Of a DNA stretch of 47,979 bases, positions 18,301 to 26,300 are shown piece by piece (the first letter of the stretch is position 1; every line of letters begins with the position of its first letter). The DNA comes from an uncultured Bacteroidia bacterium (lineage in GTDB: Bacteria; Bacteroidota; Bacteroidia; J057; CALLMJ01). The position numbers and the translations under genes are program-made. The notes below the pieces were generated by a model. The model saw only the letters and a list, made by a program, of their open reading frames with translations. It was not told where the DNA came from and did not search any database. The stretch covers positions 1 through 47,979 of the forward strand of contig CALLMJ010000031.1 in assembly GCA_938006875.1 (NCBI GenBank), in the 5' to 3' direction.

Positions 18301-18718
18301 TGAAATCAAAAGGTAAAACGTTAAACTTCTTTTGTTCAAGAGCCGCTAAAAAGATAGCATTAGCTTGTTCATTTTTTGATAATTGAATATAGTTCAAAAG
18401 TTTATCAGAAATTTCAGGAAAATGTTCACCAATAATTTTTGATGCTTCTTCATCTGAAATAGGTTTTTTTATTTCAAAATAATTCAAAAGAGGGAAAAAT
18501 AAAGTTTTATAGAAAACAAAAGAAGGTACAAAAACTAATGATAGAAAAAATAAAGTCCTTATAAAAGGAGTAAACCAAAAAATCCCTTCAAAAGTTACAA
18601 ACAATGAATAAAGAGCAAGAAATGAAAGAAATGTAAAAATAGAACCTCTAATAATTTGATTGAGGTAATATTTTTTTCTAAATTCATTAAGCTTATCGTA
18701 TATAGTTTTATCTATCAT
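15386..18718 (-). CDS. DUF4175 membrane protein with long coiled coil
   Basis: The 1110-residue protein has two N-terminal hydrophobic helices (about residues 25-75), another helix at about 150-165 (VLIPLLFLLFLFLLAP), an extracytoplasmic beta-rich region (about 170-490), and then a very long Gln/Lys/Glu-rich coiled coil to about residue 1000. This layout matches Bacteroidota DUF4175 proteins of unknown function. ATG 18718 is chosen over the in-frame codon at 18733 because it gives an ATGA overlap with the xth stop, as in three other junctions of this operon. A Cys next to a Gly/Pro-rich patch (GGGGACKKPGGNNP) near residue 950 is unusual in the coiled coil. Confidence 0.85.
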   Translation of the reverse strand: MIDKTIYDKLNEFRKKYYLNQIIRGSIFTFLSFLALYSLFVTFEGIFWFTPFIRTLFFLSLVFVPSFVFYKTLFFPLLNYFEIKKPISDEEASKIIGEHFPEISDKLLNYIQLSKNEQANAIFLAALEQKKFNVLPFDFKQVINLNVNLKKSRYVLIPLLFLLFLFLLAPEVITKGTYRLINFSKPFSPPPPFTIIIKNLPSKIIDNDSYELNIEVNGSQLPKELFLYYKENQNSDFQPISLKKINTSKFHHLFSSVHNDFQFYVGNDLFKTEIYNVDVVKRPYIQDFEVTIYYPSYTGLPSEKLLPNVGDFSVLKGSNVEWKLNPKGNIKEAFLGFNSIIPFQNQKATKNILNSESYFIQLISNQNLTNIDTVRYQIQVIEDKFPEVQIISPNPEFSLPNNGFLPLVYEINDDYGFSSLLLNYRFLKSNNPSKVSKNFKTKVLSKQFNSKFIRNEINLDFFDLNMEQGDLIEYSLTIFDNDAVSGFKSSTSQLYKVNYLSVNELYENNEKLQEKVEENLENSINDNEKLNEKFDKLQKKLLENKTLDYEQKKEIQEFIKQQQKVFENIQNLKEDLNEIKQNSQMNDLYNDETLQKMEQLQNLIKEMENSDLKKQLDELLNKLNKNDENRSIKQQMEQIQYKQENLQYDLERIQQLYKQLKANQKADEIQKKLEDIKQQQETLNQLTKEKNDKEDLKKIAEKEKELENKMNQLKEDLKDLEKLNKDAGRDISDKMQDINKTQQDIQQDLQKSSEQLNQNQKSKASQSQQNATKNMEKMQQQISDMMQEEESDETAENYESLRNLLKNLLKLSFNQEDLRDKTKKLKYNDPLLKKYLIEQKKLRDNMEMVKDSLQELAKRVFQIKKYVTDEVNIINLHMDNTIKFLSQLQVPNANNSQHYVMTSLNNLANMLTESLDQMQQQMKAQQNQKGGGGACKKPGGNNPSMQGLAKQQSKLNQMLQDMMNQSGQDPARLEQMGKEQEAIRKGLKEMFDKISKEMGEKGGLGNMSKILQDMEETEKELFNKQLTAELLKRQQQILSRMLDYDKSIRQRDLDNKRQSTTGKDINRNSPNNIFESNPNIFINKENINRTKINYTKTYQMIIDNYYNKIK

Positions 18719-19479
18719 AAATTTAACAAACAAATTATAGGTAAATGGTCAGAAAAATTAAAATTTTTTTTAATTTTTATATCAGTTACAAAATTACAAA
18801 AAGAATAATTACAAATTGCGTAATCTATTCTCCAACCTTTATTATTGTTCTTAGCGTTGGCTCTATAAGAAAACCAACTGTATTCAATTTGATTAGGATA
18901 TAAATTTCTAAACAAGTCTATATGCTGATTATCCAAAAATTCAGTAAACCAATTTCTTTCATATGGTAAAAAACCTGATGTTCTGGACAATCCTTTAGGA
19001 TTATGAATATCAATTTCTTGATGAGCAATATTAAAATCACCCACTATTAAATAAGGTTTTTTAAAATTCTGATTTTTTAACCATTCATTAAAAATAACTA
19101 AAAATTTATCTTTAACTTTCTGCCTTTCTTTTCCCATAGTTCCAGAAGGAAAATAAACATTCACTAAATAAAATTTTTGATATTCATTTACCACTAACCT
19201 CCCCTCTAAATTAAACAAATCAACATCAAAATTGGTTTGTATAAATAATGAATTTTCTTTAGATAAGGTAACTACACCAGAATATCCTTTTTTAATTGCG
19301 TAATTAGATGTCAAAGAAAAATGTTGAAAATAAGGATTATTTAGAAAAATAGAATCATCATTTATTTTTACTTCTTGAAAAGTAATAAAATCAGGATTTT
19401 CAGCCTCCAAAAAAGAAATTAAACCTTTATTTAAAGCAGCACGAATACCATTAACATTCAAATTGATTAGTTTTTTCAT
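18715..19479 (-). CDS. xthA: Exodeoxyribonuclease III (AP endonuclease)
   Basis: This 254-residue enzyme belongs to the exonuclease III/APE1 family and cleaves DNA at abasic sites. Motifs are in order: LNVNGIRAALNKG at the N-terminus, TFQEVKI with the metal-binding Glu, NVYFPSGT, VGDFNIAH with the catalytic Asp and Asn, SGFLPYERNWF, and the terminal SDHLPI with the catalytic Asp-His. Its start overlaps the thiL stop and its stop overlaps the DUF4175 start, both by ATGA. Confidence 0.95.
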   Translation of the reverse strand: MKKLINLNVNGIRAALNKGLISFLEAENPDFITFQEVKINDDSIFLNNPYFQHFSLTSNYAIKKGYSGVVTLSKENSLFIQTNFDVDLFNLEGRLVVNEYQKFYLVNVYFPSGTMGKERQKVKDKFLVIFNEWLKNQNFKKPYLIVGDFNIAHQEIDIHNPKGLSRTSGFLPYERNWFTEFLDNQHIDLFRNLYPNQIEYSWFSYRANAKNNNKGWRIDYAICNYSFCNFVTDIKIKKNFNFSDHLPIICLLNL

Positions 19480-20528
19480 GATTTACCAAAATGATGATAA
19501 CCATAAGGTTTTAATGGAATATAACTTTCATCTAATTGTAACAACATAGGTTCAGAAAACTGTTCTGTCATGTAACCAATTATACGAATATCTTTATTTT
19601 TAGTAACTTCATTATATTTTTGAGGTGAAATTGTAAATATTAATTCATAATCTTCACCACCATATAACATAAAAGTAGTTAAAGGAATATTTAACAATTC
19701 GGAAACTTTTTGAGTTTGATAATCAGAATAAAGTTTATCTTGATAAATCACTGCACCTAGTTTGGAAGCTTTGGATAAATGATTAATTTCATTCGATAAA
19801 CCATCAGAAATATCTATCATAGAAGATGGTTGTAATTGATTTTCATTAAAAAAACGAATCATATCATACCTAGCTCTGGGTCTTAACTGCCTTTCTATTA
19901 CATAATCATATTCATTCAAATCAGGTTGGACGTTAGGATTTTGTAAAAAAACTTGTTTTTCTCGTTCTAAAATCTGTAAACCTGCATAAGCAGCACCTAA
20001 ATCACCTGTAACACAAATTAAATCTGCATGTTTTGCACCGGAACGATAAACAATTTTTTCTTTATCAAAAATAGAATTAACTGTAATAGAAATTATTAAA
20101 TCCTTTCTCGATGATGAAGTGTCACCACCAATTAAATCTACTTGTAATTCATCACAAGCAATTTGTATACCTTGATAAATTTGTTGAATTAACTCAAATG
20201 AATGAAAATTAGAACAAGCAATTGATACCGTAATAGAAGTGGGCATAGCATTCATAGCTATAATATCAGAAAAATTTACCATCGCTGATTTATAACCTAA
20301 ATGAATAGGTGGTGTATAACTCAAATCAAAATGAACACCCTCAACCAATAAATCTGTAGATGTTAATAAAACTTGATTTTCTGATATTTGCTGAACAGCG
20401 CAATCATCACCAATTCCTTTCAAAAGATTTGGATGATACTGTTTAAAATTTTTAGTCCATTCATGAATTAATTCAAATTCATTAAACTGAATTAAAGGTG
20501 TAAACTTGACTTCCTTGTTTTCTATCAT
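19476..20528 (-). CDS. thiL: Thiamine-monophosphate kinase
   Basis: This 350-residue ATP-dependent kinase makes thiamine diphosphate from thiamine monophosphate. Family blocks include KGIGDDCAV near residue 40, LLTSTDLLVEGVHFD, DIIAMNAMP, DLIGGDTS and the C-terminal IDISDGLSNEINH. The length is typical. It is translationally coupled to nadA upstream and xthA downstream through 4-base ATGA overlaps; no thiamine biosynthesis gene is adjacent. Confidence 0.95.
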   Translation of the reverse strand: MIENKEVKFTPLIQFNEFELIHEWTKNFKQYHPNLLKGIGDDCAVQQISENQVLLTSTDLLVEGVHFDLSYTPPIHLGYKSAMVNFSDIIAMNAMPTSITVSIACSNFHSFELIQQIYQGIQIACDELQVDLIGGDTSSSRKDLIISITVNSIFDKEKIVYRSGAKHADLICVTGDLGAAYAGLQILEREKQVFLQNPNVQPDLNEYDYVIERQLRPRARYDMIRFFNENQLQPSSMIDISDGLSNEINHLSKASKLGAVIYQDKLYSDYQTQKVSELLNIPLTTFMLYGGEDYELIFTISPQKYNEVTKNKDIRIIGYMTEQFSEPMLLQLDESYIPLKPYGYHHFGKS

Positions 20529-21538
20529 AATCCCAATTGAGCTGAAATATCTAACATTCTTTGAATAGGAACTAATGCCTTTTGAATAGTTTCACTATCT
20601 AAAAGTAATTCTGGAACTTCATATTTAAGGCAAATATATACCTTTTCTAATGTATTCAATTTCATATGGGGGCAATTATTACAGGCACAAGCATGATTGG
20701 TTGGTGCTGGTATAAAAATTTTATTAGGTGATGACTTTTGCATTTGATGTAAAATACCCGGTTCTGTAGCAACAATAAATTTATTAGTTATAGATTTTTT
20801 TGTGTATTCTAATAATCCATATGTAGAACCTATATATTTCGATAAACTTAAAACAGAGGCTTCACATTCAGGATGTGCTATCAATTCAGCATCTGGATGA
20901 TCAGATAATAAATCAGCTATTTTTTTATGATTAAAAATTTCATGTACCATACATGCACCATTCCATAAAACCATATTTCTTCCAGTTAATTGATTAATAT
21001 AAGCTCCTAAGTTTTTATCAGGAGCAAAGATTAAAGGCTGATCTTTTGGATATGAATTGACAATTTGAACAGCATTTTTTGAAGTAACAATAACATCAGA
21101 CATTGTTTTTAAAGCAGCAGAACAATTCACATAAGTAATTACTTTATGTTCAGGATACTTCTTTTTAAATTCAGCAAATAAAGGTGCAGGTGCTGAATCT
21201 GATAATGAACAACCAGCATTCAAATCAGGTAATATTACCTTTTTGTTAGGACATAAAATTTTTGCGGTTTCAGCCATAAAGTGAACACCAGCAAACAATA
21301 TGATATTAGCATTAGTTTTGGCGGCTTGTTGAGCTAATCCTAATGAATCTCCTACAAAATCTGCTATATCCTGAATATCTGAATCTTGATAATAATGTGC
21401 TAATATAATAGCATTTTTTTCTCTCTTTAGTTTTTCTATTTCTTCAAATAAATCTAAACTAGGATCTACTTCTACATCGTAGAATCCTTTTTTTTCAATT
21501 TCTTTTAATTGAGGTTTATCAACAATTACCATTTTCAA
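20525..21538 (-). CDS. nadA: Quinolinate synthase A
   Basis: This 337-residue 4Fe-4S enzyme condenses iminoaspartate with dihydroxyacetone phosphate to quinolinate in NAD synthesis. It shows ILAHYYQDSDIQDIADFVGDS near the N-terminus (in part), LNAGCSLSD, WNGACMVHEIF, AHPECEA and CNNCPHMKLNT. The three cluster-ligand cysteines expected for NadA (in GCSL, near GACMVH, and in CNNCPH) are all present. It is the first gene of the eight-gene operon and faces the DnaA-box spacer. No nadB or nadC is nearby. Confidence 0.97.
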   Translation of the reverse strand: MKMVIVDKPQLKEIEKKGFYDVEVDPSLDLFEEIEKLKREKNAIILAHYYQDSDIQDIADFVGDSLGLAQQAAKTNANIILFAGVHFMAETAKILCPNKKVILPDLNAGCSLSDSAPAPLFAEFKKKYPEHKVITYVNCSAALKTMSDVIVTSKNAVQIVNSYPKDQPLIFAPDKNLGAYINQLTGRNMVLWNGACMVHEIFNHKKIADLLSDHPDAELIAHPECEASVLSLSKYIGSTYGLLEYTKKSITNKFIVATEPGILHQMQKSSPNKIFIPAPTNHACACNNCPHMKLNTLEKVYICLKYEVPELLLDSETIQKALVPIQRMLDISAQLGL

Positions 21539-21958
21539 TCAACTATAAGTATATTTTTTTAATAAAATACTTAAAAAACATAGTAGTAGTAATAAAGACG
21601 TGAATATCTTAATAACTACACTTTGTTCCTTTACTAATATTTTTACGCACAAATTGACCACAAAGTTTTATAATTGTTTTAAAATTTTAAATTTTATTTA
21701 TCTGATAGTTATAAAAAACTATCCACAATTCTGAAATCATTTTATTTTTCAATTGTGAATAAGATTTATTAACATTATTCGTTTTTATTTATTAGAATTT
21801 CTGTGAATAAGATTGGAGAAACAATCATATTTAAAAAAATAGAAATATTATCAAGATACTTGAACATAACTCTAATATAAAATGTGGAAATTTTATGAAT
21901 AAGTTGAAATTAAAAACATGAAATTATTTAATCTATAAATTTGCAACTTGTAAACTTT
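21539..21958. other. AT-rich divergent spacer with clustered DnaA boxes (candidate oriC)
   Basis: This 420-base gene-free spacer between divergent nadA and the LysM transglycosylase holds two exact DnaA boxes on the minus strand (TTATTCACA at 21754-21762 and 21802-21810). It also holds 8-of-9 matches at 21719-21727 (CTATCCACA, plus strand) and 21894-21902 (TTATTCATA, minus strand). Flanks are extremely AT-rich, suitable for unwinding. Two parS sites lie about 7 kb away. dnaA itself is not in the window, and single DnaA boxes are expected by chance at this GC content, so only the cluster plus parS supports an origin. Confidence 0.45.
21936..21943 (+). promoter_or_regulatory. -7 promoter element (TAAATTTG) for the LysM transglycosylase
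   Basis: TAAATTTG fits TAnnTTTG and ends 15 bases before the ATG at 21959. The -33 element is not clear. It rules out the in-frame TTG at 21941 as the start. Confidence 0.5.
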
Positions 21959-23527
21959 ATGAAAAAAGGATTTATATTTTTTTTGATGACGGCTTCCTAT
22001 TTATTAAGTTTTTGTAAAGTGATTGTACCTAATCAAATAGAATATTGTGGAATGAAATTAATTTTTTCACAAGGAGCTAGAATACAAATACAAAAATATG
22101 TTGATAAAATCATGGAAAATGACCTTTATTTCTATAAAATGATAGAAAAAGCGTCTTTAAAATTTCCAATTATAGAAGATGCTTTTAGATATATGGGATT
22201 ACCAGAAGACATTAAATTTATTTGTATTCAAGAAAGCGGATTAAAAGGTGATGCGGTTTCTTCATCGTTTGCTGTTGGATATTGGCAATTTAAAGATTTT
22301 ACAGCTGAAGAGGTGGGTCTAACTATCAATTATTTAATTGATGAAAGAAAACATTTGTATCGTTCGTCAGTGGGTGCTGCTAAATATTTCTATCGTCAAT
22401 ACAGCAAATATAAAAATTGGGTTTATGCAGTTACTGCTTATTATACAGGAACTACAGGTGCCTTGCCTTTTGTGAAATCAGAATATGTGAATTCCAATTC
22501 TATGTATGTAACTGAAGATGTACATTGGTATGCTTTAAAAGCAATAGCTCATAAAATTGCATATCAAAATTATTTAGAAAAAACACCAATTTCTCAAAAA
22601 AAATTAGTACCTTTTCCTACAAATGGTGAAACCCATTTAGAAACTCTTGCAAAAAAACATAATATTTCTGTTTCTGAATTAAAGTACTTAAACCCTTGGA
22701 TGATTAACCAAACATTACCCACAAATCCTATCAGTTATTATGTTTTAGTAGAAGGTAATTTTAATTTATCCGATCCTTATCAGTTAGTTTTTTCTAAACC
22801 TTTACCCATAAAATCTCAACCTTATATTACAACAAATCAAGATAAATTTGTGCATGCTAATCAAAAAGTATTGATAGATACTTCTTCTGTAAATACTTAT
22901 AAAGTAGAATATGATTCTTATTATTATATCCAAAAACAAAAAGAAAATCAAGAAATTTTTCAAAGATTGTCTATTAGTTCAGATTTTACTAAATTATCCA
23001 TTCAAACCGATCCACTTTATAGTATAGAATTTTTTGTAGTGGGTGAAGAAACACTGGAAGAAATTTCTAAACGCTTTAAAGTATCTGAAAAAAAATTAAT
23101 TGATTATAATCGTTTAATAAGTAAAAATCTACAAAAAAATCAAATATTATATTTAGTTTCACCTAAAAAATCCAAAATTCATATTTTAGTAAAAAATGAA
23201 ACTTTGAATGAAGTCTCTGAATTTCATCAAATTAAATTAGAAAAAATTTTAAAAAATAATCAATTAGATTTAGACAACTTGGATTTAGTAGAAAATCAAA
23301 AAATATATTTGAGGATTTCAAAACCCACTTTTGAAAAAAAAATAATTTATAAACTTCCTTATGAAGATGCAAACCAATGGATAACTCATGAAGTAAAACA
23401 AGGAGAAACTTTGAATAGCATAGCCAAAATGTATCAAATAAAAGCAGAAGAATTGAAAAATATAAATTTTTTACCCAATTTTCAAGTAAAAGCAGGTCAA
23501 ATTTTAAAAATTAAACAGAATAAATAA
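21959..23527 (+). CDS. MltD-like lytic murein transglycosylase with LysM repeats
   Basis: The 522-residue secreted protein has an N-terminal signal sequence (about 1-20) and a GH23/SLT domain with the catalytic Glu in IQESGLKGDAVSSSFAVG (Glu92), followed by GYWQF and AVTAYYTGTTGAL. Four LysM-like peptidoglycan-binding modules follow, with cores GETHLETLAKKHNIS, EETLEEISKRFKVS, NETLNEVSEFHQIK and GETLNSIAKMYQIK. It should cleave glycan strands to 1,6-anhydro ends during wall remodelling. The start is ATG 21959. rnhB follows after 4 bases, probably co-transcribed. Confidence 0.93.
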   Translation: MKKGFIFFLMTASYLLSFCKVIVPNQIEYCGMKLIFSQGARIQIQKYVDKIMENDLYFYKMIEKASLKFPIIEDAFRYMGLPEDIKFICIQESGLKGDAVSSSFAVGYWQFKDFTAEEVGLTINYLIDERKHLYRSSVGAAKYFYRQYSKYKNWVYAVTAYYTGTTGALPFVKSEYVNSNSMYVTEDVHWYALKAIAHKIAYQNYLEKTPISQKKLVPFPTNGETHLETLAKKHNISVSELKYLNPWMINQTLPTNPISYYVLVEGNFNLSDPYQLVFSKPLPIKSQPYITTNQDKFVHANQKVLIDTSSVNTYKVEYDSYYYIQKQKENQEIFQRLSISSDFTKLSIQTDPLYSIEFFVVGEETLEEISKRFKVSEKKLIDYNRLISKNLQKNQILYLVSPKKSKIHILVKNETLNEVSEFHQIKLEKILKNNQLDLDNLDLVENQKIYLRISKPTFEKKIIYKLPYEDANQWITHEVKQGETLNSIAKMYQIKAEELKNINFLPNFQVKAGQILKIKQNK

Positions 23528-23531
23528 TAAA

Positions 23532-24131
23532 TTGTTAAGTTTTTATCAAACAAAAAAAATAGAATGTGGAGTTGATGAAGCTGGAAGAGGCTGTTTAGCT
23601 GGTCCTGTAGTTGCTGCTGCTGTAATTTTACCTTTTGAATTTTATAATTCTGATATTCAAGATTCTAAAATTATCTCTGAAAATCAACGATATAAATTAA
23701 GAGACATCATTCTTAAAGAAGCACTTGCATGGAATATCGGTATAAGTTCTGTTGAAACCATTGATAAAGTTAATATATTAAATGCAACATTTTTAGCAAT
23801 GAACGAAGCAATTAATGGTTTATCTCTAAAACCTGAAATTTTAATTATTGATGGAAACCGGTTTAAAAATCAAACAGATTATGAACATATTTGTTTAATT
23901 AAAGGGGATAGTAAAAATTTAAATGTTGCCGCAGCATCTATTTTAGCAAAAACTTTTAGAGATGATATAATGAACTTATTAGATTTTGAATATCCTGAAT
24001 ATCATTGGAATAAAAATAAAGGATACCCAACTATGAAACATAGAGATGTAATTGAAAAAATAGGGCTAAGTAAATATCATAGAAAAACGTTTCAATGTTT
24101 ACCACCAAAAAATTTATTTTCTGAATTATAA
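23532..24131 (+). CDS. rnhB: Ribonuclease HII
   Basis: This 199-residue RNase HII removes ribonucleotides and RNA primers from DNA. The DEAGRG motif carries catalytic Asp15 and Glu16; the third acid lies in LIIDGNRF and the fourth in the AKTFRDD segment. KNLNVAAASILAKTFRD is the usual family block. The start appears to be TTG 23532, since no ATG or GTG precedes the catalytic motif in frame. It lies 4 bases after the LysM transglycosylase stop, so the weak start may rely on coupled translation. Confidence 0.95.
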   Translation: MLSFYQTKKIECGVDEAGRGCLAGPVVAAAVILPFEFYNSDIQDSKIISENQRYKLRDIILKEALAWNIGISSVETIDKVNILNATFLAMNEAINGLSLKPEILIIDGNRFKNQTDYEHICLIKGDSKNLNVAAASILAKTFRDDIMNLLDFEYPEYHWNKNKGYPTMKHRDVIEKIGLSKYHRKTFQCLPPKNLFSEL

Positions 24132-24189
24132 ATTTTAGATTAAATGAATAACATTTTATTAAACAAAATCTTAAAAATCTTAAAAATAA

Positions 24190-24221
24190 TTTGCATAATA
24201 AATAAAAAAAAAGTATTTTTG
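24190..24221 (+). promoter_or_regulatory. Promoter TTTG-N20-TATTTTTG for the T9SS cargo gene
   Basis: TTTG at 24190-24193, a 20-base spacer and TATTTTTG at 24214-24221 form a textbook Bacteroidota promoter, 31 bases before the ATG at 24253. Confidence 0.75.
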
Positions 24222-24252
24222 CATTTCCAATATACAATAATTTAATAAAGAT

Positions 24253-26238
24253 ATGAGGAAATTAAGTGTATTTATTACAGGGACATTGCTCGGAGGTTTG
24301 GTTGTAGCTCAATCAACAAAAGTAAAATCTTATAATCAATCGCAAAATATTGCGAAATATAGTCCCTATGAAAAAGCCTTATCAGAAGATAAGTCAAGCA
24401 ATTTTATGAACGGTCCTATTACGCAGGATCAATTCATGAATAATCATGCAAATAAGACAAGTGCAATCAATGTTGTTCAATTAGGAATGTCAGGTAACGC
24501 CTATACAAATGTTACATCAGAGGTAAATTTGTTGTCAACAGTACCAGGTCAAAATTGGGTAACCTTTATTCATAGACATAATCAACAAGATTTCGGTGGA
24601 CATAACGGGCAAATGCGTGTAGATGTTTCTGATGATGGAGGGCAAACATGGGTACTTGATAACGATGGAAATGACGCTTTTAATCCTAATGTAGCACCCT
24701 ATGGCAGAATTCCACAAGCTACAATTTACAATCCTACTGGAAACACTGATATTTGTAATGCAAAATTAATATGGGTAGCGGCTGGGCATAAAACTCCTAA
24801 TCCTTCAAATACAGGACCTAATGCGGCATGGGGGCATTTCGTACATGGTACGGCTCACGAAATATATCCGAACTGTACTGATCCTTATAATGGTTCTTAT
24901 AATTCTTGGCAGACCGGTGAATTCCTTTATACTACGGGATTAAGCAAATCTGCTCCTGATCAGTACTGGTCCATAGGAGTAAAATTTAACCGAGATGCTC
25001 AACAAGTTCAAGATAAATTATACTTAATGCGAGGCGATTATATTCCTGCTAATAATGCCGCCGCTTGGTATATTTATGATTCCTTGACATTTAACCCATT
25101 ACAATCTACAAGTAATGGACAACCCGCAGGTTACCAAATAGGAACTCCTAATATGGCATTCTCTCCTAACGGACAATATGGTTGGATTATAGTTTCAGGA
25201 ATGCCTAATCAACCTGCGCCTTATAAACATCAGTTATACTACTGGAAATCTAATGATTTCGGGCTTACTTGGACTCCAGGTATGATTGATATCGCCAATA
25301 ATCAACAACTTATTGATTCCTTAACTACTATCTTCTATACTGACACTACGATGACTACCCTTGATACTGTAATAGGCAAACCCTTCCCTATTGATTATGA
25401 TTTAGCAGTGGATTGGAGAGGAAATCCCCACATTGTTTGCACCTTCTTCAATATGTATAAAGGCGCATTATATTCTACTGATTCTCTTGGATATTTATCT
25501 CCCGGTTTAGCAAAAAGCATTTGGGATATTACTACTACAGATTTTGGTGGCTCTTGGAACTTTACTTATCTACGCGAACTCAATACATTTAGAGGTTCCT
25601 CTGGAGATTTAGGTTGGTCGGCAGGATGCCAAGCGGCTACTAACTATTCAGGTGATGCCTTCGTTTATGCTTGGGTAGATGATACTTCCGCAAATTCTTC
25701 TGATGCTATGCAACCTGATTTATGGACTTTCCATTACGATATGCATAGCGCTATAAATCTTTCTAATATTAAGGATTGGACTTCCGATGATCCTAGTTGG
25801 AACGGTAAAATTATTCTTCCAACCATGGCTCCCTTCCTCCTTCAAACAGGACCTCAAACTTATGAAGCTCCTACTGCCTTCTGTAAAATTCTAACCGATG
25901 CGGCAAGCCCCGTTGAAAATTGGTTTATTAAAGATCCGAATTACAAGTTTACGTTTAGTACAACTACCTACCGTGCCGCAGAATCAGATATTTTATCTAT
26001 GAATGTTTATCCTAATCCTTCTAATGGTAATTTTCAAGTTGCATTAGATTTGAAAGGTACAGGCAATGTAGATATTCGTATTTACGATGTGATAGGTAAA
26101 GAAGTATATCAAGTATCAGAAAATGGTGTTTCAAGCTTTGTAAAAGATATCAATATCGGTAATTTACCTGCGGGAGTTTATGTAGTTAAAGCACAAACTA
26201 CTCAAGGAGCTGTAGAAACCAAAATCGTTAAACAGTAA
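24253..26238 (+). CDS. T9SS type A cargo protein with BNR/Asp-box (sialidase-like) propeller
   Basis: The 661-residue protein has a signal peptide (about 1-20, ending VVAQ). The long central region carries Asp-box-like turns (SDDGGQTW, SNDFGLTW, TTDFGGSW) typical of BNR beta-propellers. The last ~80 residues form a type A sorting domain (YPNPSNGNFQV, IYDVIGKEV, LPAGVYVVKA, ending KIVKQ). It should cross the outer membrane by the type IX system and be attached or released. Catalytic residues of true sialidases are not evident, so the activity is unknown. The gene is richer in G+C and C-ending codons than the preceding genes, consistent with strong expression or different ancestry. It has its own strong promoter and terminator. 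Confidence 0.85.
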   Translation: MRKLSVFITGTLLGGLVVAQSTKVKSYNQSQNIAKYSPYEKALSEDKSSNFMNGPITQDQFMNNHANKTSAINVVQLGMSGNAYTNVTSEVNLLSTVPGQNWVTFIHRHNQQDFGGHNGQMRVDVSDDGGQTWVLDNDGNDAFNPNVAPYGRIPQATIYNPTGNTDICNAKLIWVAAGHKTPNPSNTGPNAAWGHFVHGTAHEIYPNCTDPYNGSYNSWQTGEFLYTTGLSKSAPDQYWSIGVKFNRDAQQVQDKLYLMRGDYIPANNAAAWYIYDSLTFNPLQSTSNGQPAGYQIGTPNMAFSPNGQYGWIIVSGMPNQPAPYKHQLYYWKSNDFGLTWTPGMIDIANNQQLIDSLTTIFYTDTTMTTLDTVIGKPFPIDYDLAVDWRGNPHIVCTFFNMYKGALYSTDSLGYLSPGLAKSIWDITTTDFGGSWNFTYLRELNTFRGSSGDLGWSAGCQAATNYSGDAFVYAWVDDTSANSSDAMQPDLWTFHYDMHSAINLSNIKDWTSDDPSWNGKIILPTMAPFLLQTGPQTYEAPTAFCKILTDAASPVENWFIKDPNYKFTFSTTTYRAAESDILSMNVYPNPSNGNFQVALDLKGTGNVDIRIYDVIGKEVYQVSENGVSSFVKDINIGNLPAGVYVVKAQTTQGAVETKIVKQ

Positions 26239-26264
26239 TTATAATAATCATTTCAATAGTTAGT

Positions 26265-26300
26265 AGGGTTACTCTTTAAAGGGGTAACTCTGTTTTGTTT
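26265..26300 (+). terminator. Intrinsic terminator after the T9SS cargo gene
   Basis: AGGGTTAC (26265-26272) pairs with GTAACTCT (26284-26291), with one G-T pair, around an 11-base loop. A T-rich tail (GTTTTGTTT) follows. It begins 27 bases after the stop codon. Confidence 0.7.
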
